The translations under genes and the position numbers were made by a program. From Pseudomonas sp. G.S.17 (GTDB lineage Bacteria > Pseudomonadota > Gammaproteobacteria > Pseudomonadales > Pseudomonadaceae), in assembly GCF_038096165.1 (NCBI RefSeq), contig NZ_CP151076.1:3841501-3905500 (forward strand): a DNA stretch of 64,000 nucleotides. The letters are read 5' to 3'. Positions 43,425 through 52,277 of the stretch are shown in pieces. The stretch's first letter is position 1, and every line of letters starts with the position of its first letter. The notes under the pieces are model-generated. The model was not told the DNA's origin, did no database searches, and was given only the letters and a program-made list of their open reading frames with translations.

Positions 43425-43513
43425 GTTGGAGCGAGACTTGCCCGCGAAGGCGTCCATTCAGGCGACGATAGTGGCAACAGAGACACCGATTCGCGGTCAA
43501 GCCTCGCTCCAAC
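43425..43513. repeat. REP-type palindromic element
   Basis: GTTGGAGCGAG at the left pairs with CTCGCTCCAAC at the right, with CGCGAA/TTCGCG inside. A typical Pseudomonas extragenic palindrome, placed just upstream of the second nas promoter. Confidence 0.75.
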
Positions 43514-43530
43514 GGAGTCTGAATCCACTC

Positions 43531-43546
43531 TGGCACAACCCATGCA
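43531..43546 (+). promoter_or_regulatory. Candidate sigma-54 promoter of nirB-like operon
   Basis: TGGCACAACCCATGCA: TGGCACA is a perfect -24 element and GC is 10 bases after GG. Confidence 0.65.
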
Positions 43547-43580
43547 TATCCCATCTCAAGCAACTCACATTTAGCCCTGA

Positions 43581-43666
43581 CCTTCAACGACGAAGGCCTG
43601 GGCTTCCCGAGATAACGGGATCGGACAAAGGCGTCCTCGCTAGGTAACTAGCGGGACGCCTTTTTT
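43581..43666 (+). ncRNA. NasT-type antitermination leader of nirB-like operon
   Basis: First hairpin 43581-43596: CCTTC/GAAGG with hexaloop AACGAC (A1, G4). Second hairpin 43605-43620: TCCCG/CGGGA with hexaloop AGATAA (A1 but T4, a deviation). A very strong terminator follows (AAAGGCGTCC...GGACGCCTTT, inner CGCTAG/CTAGCG, then TTTTTT, 43627-43666). Spacing of the parts matches the nasA leader. Confidence 0.65.
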
Positions 43667-43715
43667 GTTTGCACGGATTTTGTCGAGCGCGCCCATGGTG
43701 GATCTCGGAGGCAAC

Positions 43716-44969
43716 ATGAAAAAACTCAAACTGGTGATGATCGGCAATGGCATGGCCGGGGTGCGAACTCTGGAAGAGCTGCTCAAGCTGAGCAATGACC
43801 TGTACGACATCACCGTGTTCGGCGCCGAGCCGCACCCCAATTACAATCGCATCCTGCTGTCGCCCGTGCTGGCCGGCGAGCAGAAATTCGATGACATCGT
43901 GCTCAACGATCTGGACTGGTACCTGAGCAACAACATCAAACTGCTGCTCAACCGCAGCGTGGTGAAGATCGATCGCACGAAACGAATCGTCACCGCCGAC
44001 GATGGCACTCAGGCCCATTACGACCGCCTGCTGATCGCCACCGGCTCCAAACCGTTCATTCCGCCGATTCCCGGCAACACTCTGGATGGCGTCATCGGTT
44101 ATCGGGACATTGCCGACACGCAGCAGATGATTCACACCGCGCGCACCCATAAACATGCCGTAGTCATCGGCGGCGGTCTGTTAGGGCTTGAAGCCGCCAA
44201 CGGCCTGAAGCTACGCGGCATGGACGTCACGGTGGTACACATCGGCAAATGGCTGCTGGAGCGCCAGCTGGACCAGACCTCGGCGCAGTTGCTGCAGCAC
44301 GCCCTTGAAGAGCGCGGCCTGAGATTCCGTCTTGGCGAGCAAACCAAGGCGCTGCTCGACGATGGCGAAGGTCGGGTCAAGGCCGTGCAGTTCTCCAACG
44401 GCGATGTTGTGCCTGCGGACCTGGTGGTGATGGCCGCGGGCGTGCGCCCTGCCATCGAGCTGGCCGAACAGGCGGGCATCCCGTGTGACCGAGGCATTCT
44501 GGTCAGCGACACCTTGCAGACCTTCGATCCACGCATCTACGCCATCGGCGAATGCGCCAGCCACCGGGGAACGGCCTACGGCCTGGTCGCGCCGCTGTTC
44601 GAACAAGCCAAGGTCTGCGCCAACCATCTCGCGCAACTGGGCTTCGCCAGCTACAAGGGTTCGGTGACCTCGACCAAACTGAAAGTCACCGGCATCGACC
44701 TGTTTTCCGCCGGCGACTTCATGGGTGGCGACGGCACCGAAAGCATCACCCTTCGCGACCCCATCAGCGGCAGCTACAAGAAACTGGTGATCAAGAATGA
44801 CCTGCTGGTGGGCGCGTGCCTGTACGGCGACACTGCGGATGGCGGCTGGTACCTGCGGCAGATTCGCGAAGCACGCTGCATTGGTAACAGCCGCGATCAC
44901 TTGATGTTCGGCGAAAACAGTCTGGGCGCTGCCACCGGTGTAAATAGCGGTGTTGCGTTATGCGCCTGA
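43716..44969 (+). CDS. NirB N-terminal-like FAD/NADH oxidoreductase (short)
   Basis: A 417-residue flavoprotein: FAD motif IGNGMAGVRTLEELL, NADH motif VVIGGGLLGLEAANGL, and SCxxR-like region CASHRG. From memory it matches the first about 405 residues of Pseudomonas NirB almost throughout, up to RDHLMFGENSLG, then ends in an unrelated short tail. The BFD iron-sulfur and siroheme parts of NirB (about 430 residues) and the nirD gene are absent. It overlaps the nitrate reductase gene by 10 bases. It is either a remnant of nirB after deletion or, as in Klebsiella NasC, the electron-transfer subunit of nitrate reductase. Confidence 0.85.
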   Translation: MKKLKLVMIGNGMAGVRTLEELLKLSNDLYDITVFGAEPHPNYNRILLSPVLAGEQKFDDIVLNDLDWYLSNNIKLLLNRSVVKIDRTKRIVTADDGTQAHYDRLLIATGSKPFIPPIPGNTLDGVIGYRDIADTQQMIHTARTHKHAVVIGGGLLGLEAANGLKLRGMDVTVVHIGKWLLERQLDQTSAQLLQHALEERGLRFRLGEQTKALLDDGEGRVKAVQFSNGDVVPADLVVMAAGVRPAIELAEQAGIPCDRGILVSDTLQTFDPRIYAIGECASHRGTAYGLVAPLFEQAKVCANHLAQLGFASYKGSVTSTKLKVTGIDLFSAGDFMGGDGTESITLRDPISGSYKKLVIKNDLLVGACLYGDTADGGWYLRQIREARCIGNSRDHLMFGENSLGAATGVNSGVALCA

Positions 44970-47695
44970 CCGAGACCGAGGTCCAGACCCCATCTCTGAC
45001 TCAGATCACCGCATCGACCTGCTGCTATTGCGGCGTGGGCTGCGGTGTATTGATCGAACATGACGAAGATAAAATCCTCGGCGTCAGCGGCGATCCACAG
45101 CATCCGGCCAACTTCGGCAAACTGTGCAGCAAAGGTTCAAGCCTGCATCTGACCGGTGATCTCAGTGCCCGAGCCTTGTATCCGGAACTGCGCCTGGGCA
45201 AATCCCTGGCCCGCAGCGTGACCGACTGGGACACGGCACTGGATCACGCCGCCGAGGTGTTCGCCCAAACCATCGCCGAACACGGCCCGGACAGCGTGGC
45301 TTTCTACATTTCCGGTCAACTGCTGACTGAAGACTATTACGCGTTCAACAAGCTGGCTCGGGCCCTGGTTGGCACCAACAATATCGACAGCAATTCGCGC
45401 CTGTGCATGTCTTCCGCCGTGGTGGGCTACAAACGCAGCTTGGGTGCGGATGCGCCGCCGTGCAGTTACGAGGACATCGAACTCAGCGATTGCGTGCTGA
45501 TCGTCGGCAGCAACATGGCCTACGCGCATCCGATCCTGTTTCGGCGCCTTGAAGCCGCCAAAAGCAGCCGCCCGGAGATGAAAATCATCGTCATCGACCC
45601 CCGCCGCACCGACACCTGCGAGCTGGCCGATCTGCACCTGGCGATTCAACCGGGAACCGATGTCGCCCTGTTTCACGGCATCCTGCATCTGCTGCTCTGG
45701 GAAGGCTGGATCGACCGCGACTTCATCGACACGCACACCGAAGGCTATGCCGAGCTCAAAGCGCTGGTTCACGACTACCCACCGCAGCGGGTGGCAGATC
45801 TGTGCGGCGTGTCTGTCGAGCAATTGCAGACCTGCGCGCGCTGGGTCGGGCAGGCGCCGAGCTTCCTGTCGCTGTGGTGCATGGGTCTGAATCAGTCCAC
45901 GTCCGGCAGCGCGAAAAACAGCGCACTGATCAATCTGCATCTGGCGACCGGGCAAATTGGCCGGCCCGGTGCCGGACCTTTCTCCCTGACCGGCCAGCCC
46001 AACGCCATGGGCGGCCGGGAAACCGGCAGTCTGTCCAACCTGTTGCCCGGCCACCGGGAAGCCGCCAACTCTGAGCATCGCGCCGAAGTTGCCGAGTACT
46101 GGGGGATCGACAGCCTGCCGGAAACACCGGGGCTGTCCGCCATCGAACTGTTCGAGCAGGTGCAGGCCGGCAAGATCAAAGCCTTGTGGATCGCCTGCAC
46201 CAACCCCGCGCAATCCTTGCCTGATCAACATAAAGTCCAGCAAGCCCTGACCACCTGCCCGTTCGTGGTCCTGCAAGAAGCCTTTCGCACCACCGAAACA
46301 GCGCGCTTCGCCGACCTGCTGCTGCCCGCCGCCAGCTGGGGCGAAAAAGAAGGCACGGTGACCAATTCCGAGCGACGTATTTCCCATGTGCGCCGGGCGA
46401 TTCCGGCACCTGGCGCAGCGCGGCCGGATTGGGCGATCACCGTGGATTTCGCCCGACGCCTGCAAGCCCGGCTGCAACCCGACGCGCCTGCGCTGTTCGA
46501 GTTTGCCCGGCCACAAGCGCTGTTCGATGAATACAAAGTCCTGACTCGGGGCCGCGATCTGGACCTGTCCGGCATCAGCTACGCGATCCTCGACCAGAGC
46601 GGCCCGCAGCAATGGCCGTTCCCGGAGGGCGCCACACTTGGCACGCCACGATTGTACGCGGACGGGATTTTCCCTACGCCGTCCGGCCGCGCCAGATTTA
46701 TTGCCGACGTGTATCGCGCGCCCAGCGAGCTGCGTGACGCGCGCTATCCGCTGACCCTCAACACGGGCCGCCTGCGTGACCAATGGCATGGCATGAGCCG
46801 CACAGGTACGGCTGCGCGTCTGTTTGGCCATGTCAGCGAAGCGGTTCTGGGCCTCAATGCTGACGAACTGAATCGCCACCGCCTGCAGCCCGGCGATCTG
46901 GTGAGCCTGACCAGTCGACGCGGCAGCATCGTGGTGCCGGTTGGCAGCGACGACAGCCTGCGCTCGGGGCAGGCATTTTTGCCCATGCATTGGGGCGATC
47001 GCTTCCTCAAGGGCGGGGTCAACCTGCTGACCCAACCGGCATTCGATCCGCTGTCCAAGCAGCCCGAGCTGAAGCATTCGGGGGTCCGCATCGACAAGAT
47101 CGACCTGCCCTGGAAGCTCTTCGTCCTGATCGAAGGCGATATGCAAACGTTGCTCACAGCAATACGCCCACTGTGCGAAGCCTTCGATTACGTCAGCCTA
47201 GGCCTGGCCGGTCGGGAACGTCCGGGGTTGGTGATCAACGCGGCCAACGCCGCCGCACCGGAACCCGAGCTGTTGCAGGAAATCGACCGGATTCTTGGCC
47301 TGAATGAAGGGCCGGTCATGGCCTATGACGACCCGAAACGCTCCATCGGCAAGCGTGTACGTCTCGAAAACGGGCGGATTACTGCCGTGCGACTGGCGGG
47401 TGAAACCCTGGCTCGTCACTGGCTGCAAAGCCAATGGCTCGAAGGCAGCCTCAACGACAACTTGCGCCGTTGGCTGCTGGCACCGCTCAGCACGCCGCCG
47501 GGCGCGGGCTCGACGCCAACGCGCGGCGGCAAGATTTTGTGCAACTGCATGAACGTCAGTGAAGGGGCAATCGTTGCCGGTATCGCTCAAGGCCTGGACT
47601 TGGGTCAATTGAAGACACAACTGGGCTGCGGCAGCATGTGCGGCTCCTGCGTGCCAGAAATCAAACGGCTGCTGACAGCCGTCGCGATCAATTAA
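44960..47695 (+). CDS. nasC: Assimilatory nitrate reductase catalytic subunit
   Basis: A 911-residue cytoplasmic molybdoenzyme reducing nitrate to nitrite. N-terminal 4Fe-4S ligands are in CCYCGVGCGVLIEHDE to KLCSKGS; the bis-MGD-binding fold follows (SNMAYAHPILFRRLEAAK, GQPNAMGGRETG, LNTGRLRDQWHGMSRTG). The C-terminus carries a BFD-type 2Fe-2S domain (LCNCMNVSEG and CGSMCGSC), which can take electrons from the flavoprotein encoded just upstream. The Mo cofactor would come from the moaB-moeA and mobA products at 13-15 kb. Confidence 0.94.
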   Translation: MRLTETEVQTPSLTQITASTCCYCGVGCGVLIEHDEDKILGVSGDPQHPANFGKLCSKGSSLHLTGDLSARALYPELRLGKSLARSVTDWDTALDHAAEVFAQTIAEHGPDSVAFYISGQLLTEDYYAFNKLARALVGTNNIDSNSRLCMSSAVVGYKRSLGADAPPCSYEDIELSDCVLIVGSNMAYAHPILFRRLEAAKSSRPEMKIIVIDPRRTDTCELADLHLAIQPGTDVALFHGILHLLLWEGWIDRDFIDTHTEGYAELKALVHDYPPQRVADLCGVSVEQLQTCARWVGQAPSFLSLWCMGLNQSTSGSAKNSALINLHLATGQIGRPGAGPFSLTGQPNAMGGRETGSLSNLLPGHREAANSEHRAEVAEYWGIDSLPETPGLSAIELFEQVQAGKIKALWIACTNPAQSLPDQHKVQQALTTCPFVVLQEAFRTTETARFADLLLPAASWGEKEGTVTNSERRISHVRRAIPAPGAARPDWAITVDFARRLQARLQPDAPALFEFARPQALFDEYKVLTRGRDLDLSGISYAILDQSGPQQWPFPEGATLGTPRLYADGIFPTPSGRARFIADVYRAPSELRDARYPLTLNTGRLRDQWHGMSRTGTAARLFGHVSEAVLGLNADELNRHRLQPGDLVSLTSRRGSIVVPVGSDDSLRSGQAFLPMHWGDRFLKGGVNLLTQPAFDPLSKQPELKHSGVRIDKIDLPWKLFVLIEGDMQTLLTAIRPLCEAFDYVSLGLAGRERPGLVINAANAAAPEPELLQEIDRILGLNEGPVMAYDDPKRSIGKRVRLENGRITAVRLAGETLARHWLQSQWLEGSLNDNLRRWLLAPLSTPPGAGSTPTRGGKILCNCMNVSEGAIVAGIAQGLDLGQLKTQLGCGSMCGSCVPEIKRLLTAVAIN

Positions 47696-47707
47696 GGGGT
47701 GAACAGC

Positions 47708-48463
47708 ATGAGTGCAAAAGTCTGGCTGGTGGGCGCAGGTCCCGGTGATCCGGAGTTACTCACTCTCAAGGCCGTGCGGGCGTTGCGGGAAGCCGATGTG
47801 GTGCTGATCGACGATCTGGTCAACACCGCCGTGCTTGAACATTGCCCGAACGCGCGGGTTATCCCGGTCGGCAAACGCGGCGGCTGTCGCTCGACTCCGC
47901 AAGCATTCATCCATCGTCTGATGCTGCGTTACGTGCGTCAGGGCAAATGCGTGGTGCGCCTCAAGGGCGGCGATCCGTGCATTTTCGGGCGCGGCGGCGA
48001 AGAAGCCGATTGGTTGCGCGCGCGGGATGTCGAGGTTGAACTGGTCAATGGCATTACTGCAGGCCTGGCCGGCGCGACTCAGTGCGGCATCTCGCTGACG
48101 TTGCGCGGCATCAGTCGCGGCGTGACGCTGGTCACCGCGCATACCCAGGACGACAGCAGTCTGAATTGGCAGGCGCTGGCGCAGACCGGCACCACCTTGG
48201 TGGTGTACATGGGCGTGGCGAAACTGGCGGAAATCCGTGACAGCCTGCTGGCCGGCGGCCTCGCCGCGCAAACGCCGGTGGCAATGATCGAAAATGCTTC
48301 CTTGCCGCAGCAGCGCGAATGCCACAGCTCCCTGGCCGACATGCAGCTCGACGCAGCAACCTTCCAGCTGAAAAGCCCGGCGATCCTGGTGATCGGCGCG
48401 GTGGCTGCTGTCGATCAGGCAGAAATGACGGACTGGCTGCAAACCCAGGCCAGCGCCGGTTGA
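47708..48463 (+). CDS. cobA: Uroporphyrinogen-III C-methyltransferase
   Basis: A 251-residue SUMT enzyme that doubly methylates uroporphyrinogen III to precorrin-2 for siroheme or B12. Signatures are VWLVGAGPGDPELLTLKA, VRLKGGDPCIFGRGGEE and GITAGLAGATQCGISLTLRG. ATG at 47708 follows an AAGGGG stretch. In Pseudomonas nas clusters it supplies siroheme for NirB, which makes its presence beside a NirB lacking the siroheme domain notable. Confidence 0.93.
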   Translation: MSAKVWLVGAGPGDPELLTLKAVRALREADVVLIDDLVNTAVLEHCPNARVIPVGKRGGCRSTPQAFIHRLMLRYVRQGKCVVRLKGGDPCIFGRGGEEADWLRARDVEVELVNGITAGLAGATQCGISLTLRGISRGVTLVTAHTQDDSSLNWQALAQTGTTLVVYMGVAKLAEIRDSLLAGGLAAQTPVAMIENASLPQQRECHSSLADMQLDAATFQLKSPAILVIGAVAAVDQAEMTDWLQTQASAG

Positions 48464-48471
48464 TTCGGTTG

Positions 48472-49410
48472 TCAGTGTGAAGACACGTAAATCGACGGTG
48501 ATGTGGGTGCGGGCAAGGCGTAACTACGCCGGATGCGCGCCACTTCGCTGTGCGGCGTGAGGCCGAAGAAGCGTTTGAATTCGCGGCTGAACTGCGACGG
48601 GCTTTCATAGCCGACACTGAAACCGGCGATTGCCGCCGTCATGTCGCTGCGCAGCATCAACAGCCGTGCCTGATGCAGGCGCGTAGATTTCAGGTACTGC
48701 ATCGGTGAAGTATCAGTGACCGCGCGAAAGTGCGAATGGAAGCTGGACGAACTCATGCCCGCCTCTTTCGCCAGGCTGTCCACATCCAGCGGCTCCTGAT
48801 AACACGCATGAATCCTCTGGATCGCCTTGGTGATCTTGCCGAATTGTCCCGGGCTGTTCAGTGCCGCGCGCAACGAGCCGCCCTGCTCGCCGCAGATGAT
48901 TCGGTAGTAAATCTCCCGCAGCAGCGAAGCCCCCAGAATCCGCGTATCGGTCGGATCACTCATGGCTTCGAGAAAGCTCAACGTGGAGTGCCTGAGCGAA
49001 TCCTCCATGGGCGAGGAGTACATGCCTTTGGGCTGCGCCTGAGTGGCACCTTTGCCCTCATCGACTTGCAGCACCAATTGCGCTGCAAGATTGAAATCCA
49101 GACGCAGATACACCGCCAGCATCGGCTCTTCAGCGCTGGCGTCGGTTTCCATGGTGAACGGCACCGGCACCGAGACCACCAGGTAATGCTGGGCATCGTA
49201 AAGATAAATCTCATCGCCGAGATAGCCGCGCTTGCGACCCTGACAAAGAATCACGATCCCCGGTTCATAAAGCACCGGGGTGCGCGTCAAAGGCCGATTG
49301 GAGCGCAAAAAGCGCACATCATCCAGCGCCGACAGGTTGTAGCCTTCATCAGGCGCCAGCCGCTCCATCAACTGAATCATGCGCGCTTTCGTATCGTGCT
49401 CTTGACTCAT
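48472..49410 (-). CDS. AraC-family transcriptional regulator
   Basis: A 312-residue regulator with an N-terminal AraC-type cupin domain (PVLYEPGIVILCQGRKRGYLG, HYLVVSVPVPFTMET) and a C-terminal double helix-turn-helix (DVDSLAKEAGMSSSSFHSHFRAVTDTSPMQYLKSTRL, VGYESPSQFSREFKRFFG). GAGG precedes the ATG at 49410. It follows an SDR dehydrogenase gene by 11 bases on the same strand, a common Pseudomonas pairing. Effector unknown. Confidence 0.9.
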   Translation of the reverse strand: MSQEHDTKARMIQLMERLAPDEGYNLSALDDVRFLRSNRPLTRTPVLYEPGIVILCQGRKRGYLGDEIYLYDAQHYLVVSVPVPFTMETDASAEEPMLAVYLRLDFNLAAQLVLQVDEGKGATQAQPKGMYSSPMEDSLRHSTLSFLEAMSDPTDTRILGASLLREIYYRIICGEQGGSLRAALNSPGQFGKITKAIQRIHACYQEPLDVDSLAKEAGMSSSSFHSHFRAVTDTSPMQYLKSTRLHQARLLMLRSDMTAAIAGFSVGYESPSQFSREFKRFFGLTPHSEVARIRRSYALPAPTSPSIYVSSH

Positions 49411-49421
49411 CACTACCTCAT

Positions 49422-50255
49422 TCAGCCGTCGGTGGACCGGGTCAGCGATTCCCAAGCGTCGATCTGCTCCAGCCTGCGCTGCAATTCGCTCCTGACCAAT
49501 TCCAGCGCATCGCTGCCGAGCAACAGGTGCGCAGGCGGTGTCGGGCTGGCGATCAGTTGCAGAATGGCCAGCGCCCCTTTGCGTGGATCGCCCAATTGCT
49601 TGCCGCTTCTATCTTCGCGTGCCTTTCGAATCGGATCAAACGACGCATCATAATCGGCGATTGCCCGGGGGCTTCTGAGCATTGACCGCCCCGCCCAGTC
49701 GGTACGAAACGAGCCCGGCGCGACGGCGGTGACGAAAACATTGAAGGGCTTGAGTTCCTTACTCAGCGCGTCGGAAATGCCCTCAACGGCGAATTTGCTC
49801 GCGCAGTAGTAAGAGATCCCCGGCATGGTGATAAACCCGCCCATGGAGGTGATGTTGATGATGTGGCCGGCCCGCCGCTGCCGGAAATAAGGCACGAAAG
49901 CCTTGGTGATTGCCACTGCACCGAACACGTTGACGTCCAGTTGCTTGCGCATTTCTTCGATGGGCGATTCCTCGAAGATGCCTTCGTGGCCATAACCGGC
50001 GTTGTTGACCAGCACATCCACCGGGCCAAAGTCGGCTTCGGCTTTGGCGGCCGCAGCGTCGATGGCGGCAAAATCGGTGACGTCCAGCAGCACGCCATGC
50101 GCCAGATCCGGGGCGCTGGCTTCGAACGATGCCAGCGCCTCGGCGTTGCGCAGCGTGCCGATGACGCGGTGTCCCGCAGCCAATGCTTCGGTGGCCAGAG
50201 CCTGGCCGAAGCCGCTACTGACGCCAGTGATGAAAATCGTTTTTGCAGCAGTCAT
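49422..50255 (-). CDS. Short-chain dehydrogenase/reductase
   Basis: A 277-residue classical SDR: cofactor motif TGVSSGFG, NNAGYG, and catalytic Ser-x12-Tyr-x3-Lys (TSMGGFITMPGISYYCASK). Substrate unknown. ATG at 50255 starts the family homology. First gene of an SDR-AraC operon; an inverse regulatory loop is likely but not shown. Confidence 0.9.
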   Translation of the reverse strand: MTAAKTIFITGVSSGFGQALATEALAAGHRVIGTLRNAEALASFEASAPDLAHGVLLDVTDFAAIDAAAAKAEADFGPVDVLVNNAGYGHEGIFEESPIEEMRKQLDVNVFGAVAITKAFVPYFRQRRAGHIINITSMGGFITMPGISYYCASKFAVEGISDALSKELKPFNVFVTAVAPGSFRTDWAGRSMLRSPRAIADYDASFDPIRKAREDRSGKQLGDPRKGALAILQLIASPTPPAHLLLGSDALELVRSELQRRLEQIDAWESLTRSTDG

Positions 50256-50406
50256 GTCAGGTCCTCGATCAATGGTTGAGAGGGCCATGCTACGACTGCC
50301 GGCCTTGAATTCGATGACTGTTTGCTACGGGGATATTGCCTATTCCTCCAAATCCGGCCTGCGGCGTTGGCAGGATTCAAGCCCGAAGGTCAAATCCCGG
50401 GCAAAG

Positions 50407-50432
50407 AAAAGCCCGGCATAAGCCGGGCTTTT
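50407..50432 (-). terminator. Terminator of oprF
   Basis: AAAAGCCCGGC (50407-50417), 4-base loop, GCCGGGCTTTT (50422-50432). It functions in the minus direction 28 bases past the oprF stop and probably both ways. Confidence 0.9.
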
Positions 50433-50459
50433 CTATTGAAGCGATTTAAAGCGGGCTAA

Positions 50460-51494
50460 TTACTTAGCTTGGGCTTCAACTTCAGCTTCTACGCGACGGT
50501 TAACAGCGCGGCCAGCGTCAGTTGCGTTATCAGCAACTGGACGGGATTCGCCATAACCAACCGAGTTTACGCGGCTAGCGCCAACACCGTACTGGTTAAC
50601 CAGAACCTGTTTAACGGCGTTTGCACGACGCTCGGACAGTTTTTGGTTGTAAGCGTCAGGACCGACGGAGTCAGTGTGACCTTCAACAGTGGTGGTAGTC
50701 GATGGGTACTGTTGCATGAAGTCAGCGAGGTTCTTGATATCGCCGTAGCTGTTAGGCTTGACTACGGATTTGTCGAAATCGAACTTCACGTCCAGCTCAA
50801 CACGAACCACTTCGGCAACTGCTGGGCAGCCATCAGCGTCAACAGTTACGTTGGCTGGGGTGTCCGGGCACTTGTCGACGTTGTCGCACACGCCGTCGTT
50901 GTCGCTGTCGGAGCACACTTCAGCTACTGGAGCTGGTGCTGCTTCAACTTTCTTCGAACCGCCACCGAAGTTTACGCCGATACCGACGCTTGGAGCCCAC
51001 TCGGTGTCGCCTTGGTCGATGTTGTACTGAGCTTCAACGCCTGCACGGGCATAGAAGTTTTCGGTGAAGTAAAGCTTGGCACCGCCGCCGATGTTGGCGA
51101 AAGTGGAGCCGTTACGACCACCGCGGCCGTCTTGACCGATGCTCTGATCGGAGAAACCAGCCGAGACGTAAGGGCGCAGCATGTCGCCCGGATTGTTGAA
51201 GTGGTACAGAGCGTCAAGAGCGGTATCGGAACCCTTGATGTTCTTGCCCGAGTCGCTACGAACGTTGTGCACTTCGTCGTAGCCCAGACGCAATTCAACA
51301 TCGTCAGTCAGGAAGTAGCCAACAGAGCCGCCGAACAGGTTGCCGTTGTTTTTGAAGTCACGGGCGCTGTCGTACATTTCTTTCTTGGCGAAGCCTTCGA
51401 TTTCGACTGCGCCTTGGCCTTGTGCCAGAGCGCCGAACGATGCAGCGGCAACAATAGTACCAATGGCCAAGCCCAAGGTGTTTTTCAGTTTCAT
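50460..51494 (-). CDS. oprF: Major outer-membrane porin OprF
   Basis: A 344-residue OmpA-family porin that also ties the outer membrane to peptidoglycan. Signal peptide to about 24 (SFGALA-QGQ), N-terminal eight-strand barrel, and a linker with thrombospondin-type-3 repeat DSDNDGVCDNVDKCPDTP. The C-terminal OmpA domain follows (FDFDKSVVKPNS, VEGHTDSVG, NQKLSERRA). It lies directly downstream of sigX, which is known to drive oprF in Pseudomonas. Confidence 0.97.
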   Translation of the reverse strand: MKLKNTLGLAIGTIVAAASFGALAQGQGAVEIEGFAKKEMYDSARDFKNNGNLFGGSVGYFLTDDVELRLGYDEVHNVRSDSGKNIKGSDTALDALYHFNNPGDMLRPYVSAGFSDQSIGQDGRGGRNGSTFANIGGGAKLYFTENFYARAGVEAQYNIDQGDTEWAPSVGIGVNFGGGSKKVEAAPAPVAEVCSDSDNDGVCDNVDKCPDTPANVTVDADGCPAVAEVVRVELDVKFDFDKSVVKPNSYGDIKNLADFMQQYPSTTTTVEGHTDSVGPDAYNQKLSERRANAVKQVLVNQYGVGASRVNSVGYGESRPVADNATDAGRAVNRRVEAEVEAQAK

Positions 51495-51551
51495 CCGTTA
51501 AATCCCCATCTGGTGATTGTAAAGCAGTCCCACATATAAGGGACAACTCGT

Positions 51552-51575
51552 GGGCAAGTCTATCAGAACTTGCCC
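51552..51575 (-). repeat. Inverted repeat between sigX and oprF
   Basis: GGGCAAGT (51552-51559) and ACTTGCCC (51568-51575) with an 8-base loop, in the oprF upstream region. It could be a sigX terminator or attenuator or part of the oprF leader; no T-run. Confidence 0.5.
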
Positions 51576-51600
51576 GATTGTTAGAGGTATTTGCACCGAG

Positions 51601-52191
51601 TTAAGTTTCGGTAACGCCCGCAAATTTCTCACGTAATTTATCAAGAGCCCGCTTGTAGCGCATTTTCGTTGCGCTCAAGCCCATGTGCATGATGTCTGCG
51701 ATCTCCTGAAATTCCAACTCTGCGACAAATCGCAGCACCAGAATCTCCCGATCGATCGGGTTCACATGCACCAGCCAGCGATCGAGTCCACCCCGCTCTT
51801 CAGGTTTAGGCGTCTTGTCTTCAGACGCTTCCTCAAGTGGATCCAGACTCAAAGCGTCCATCAAGCGACGCTTACGCCGTTCCTTTCTGTACTGCGTAAT
51901 GCATTCGTTGTAAGTGATGCTGTAGAGCCAGGTTTTGAATTTCGATTTGCCCTCGAAATTCTTCAAGCCATACAACACCTTAAGCATCACTTCCTGACAG
52001 ACATCATCTGCATCGCGATCGTTCCCTAAATAACGTGCACAAACGTTAAAAAGTGTCCGTTGATAGCGACGCATCAACTCTTCGTAGGCCCGCGTCACGT
52101 GAAACAGCTCAACGTGCGCGCGCGCGACCAACTCCTCGTCAGAGAGCTCGCGGGGGTCGTAGCGCATCGATAGCGGTTGGGGTTTATTCAA
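51601..52191 (-). CDS. sigX: ECF sigma factor SigX
   Basis: A 196-residue extracytoplasmic-function sigma factor controlling oprF, membrane lipid and c-di-GMP functions in Pseudomonas. Sigma region 2 (YQRTLFNVCARYLGNDRDADDVCQEVMLKV, NFEGKSKFKTWLYSITYN) and region 4 (IDREILVLRFVAELEFQEIADIMHMGLSATKMRYKRAL) are clear. TTG at 52191 gives the known SigX N-terminus and length (NKPQPLSMRYDPRELSDEE); the ribosome site is poor. No anti-sigma gene is adjacent, as usual for SigX. Confidence 0.95.
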   Translation of the reverse strand: MNKPQPLSMRYDPRELSDEELVARAHVELFHVTRAYEELMRRYQRTLFNVCARYLGNDRDADDVCQEVMLKVLYGLKNFEGKSKFKTWLYSITYNECITQYRKERRKRRLMDALSLDPLEEASEDKTPKPEERGGLDRWLVHVNPIDREILVLRFVAELEFQEIADIMHMGLSATKMRYKRALDKLREKFAGVTET

Positions 52192-52277
52192 AACAAGTCG
52201 TGCCGACAGTCGGGTCAATGTCCGCCACTGTCCGGATTCCGGCGATTCGTGGCGGCATACATTAGCAGGTTAGCCGC

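Noticed and set aside
45137..47146. A 669-codon minus-strand frame opposite nitrate reductase
   Set aside because: Shadow of the codon bias of the molybdoenzyme gene; no ribosome site or domain.
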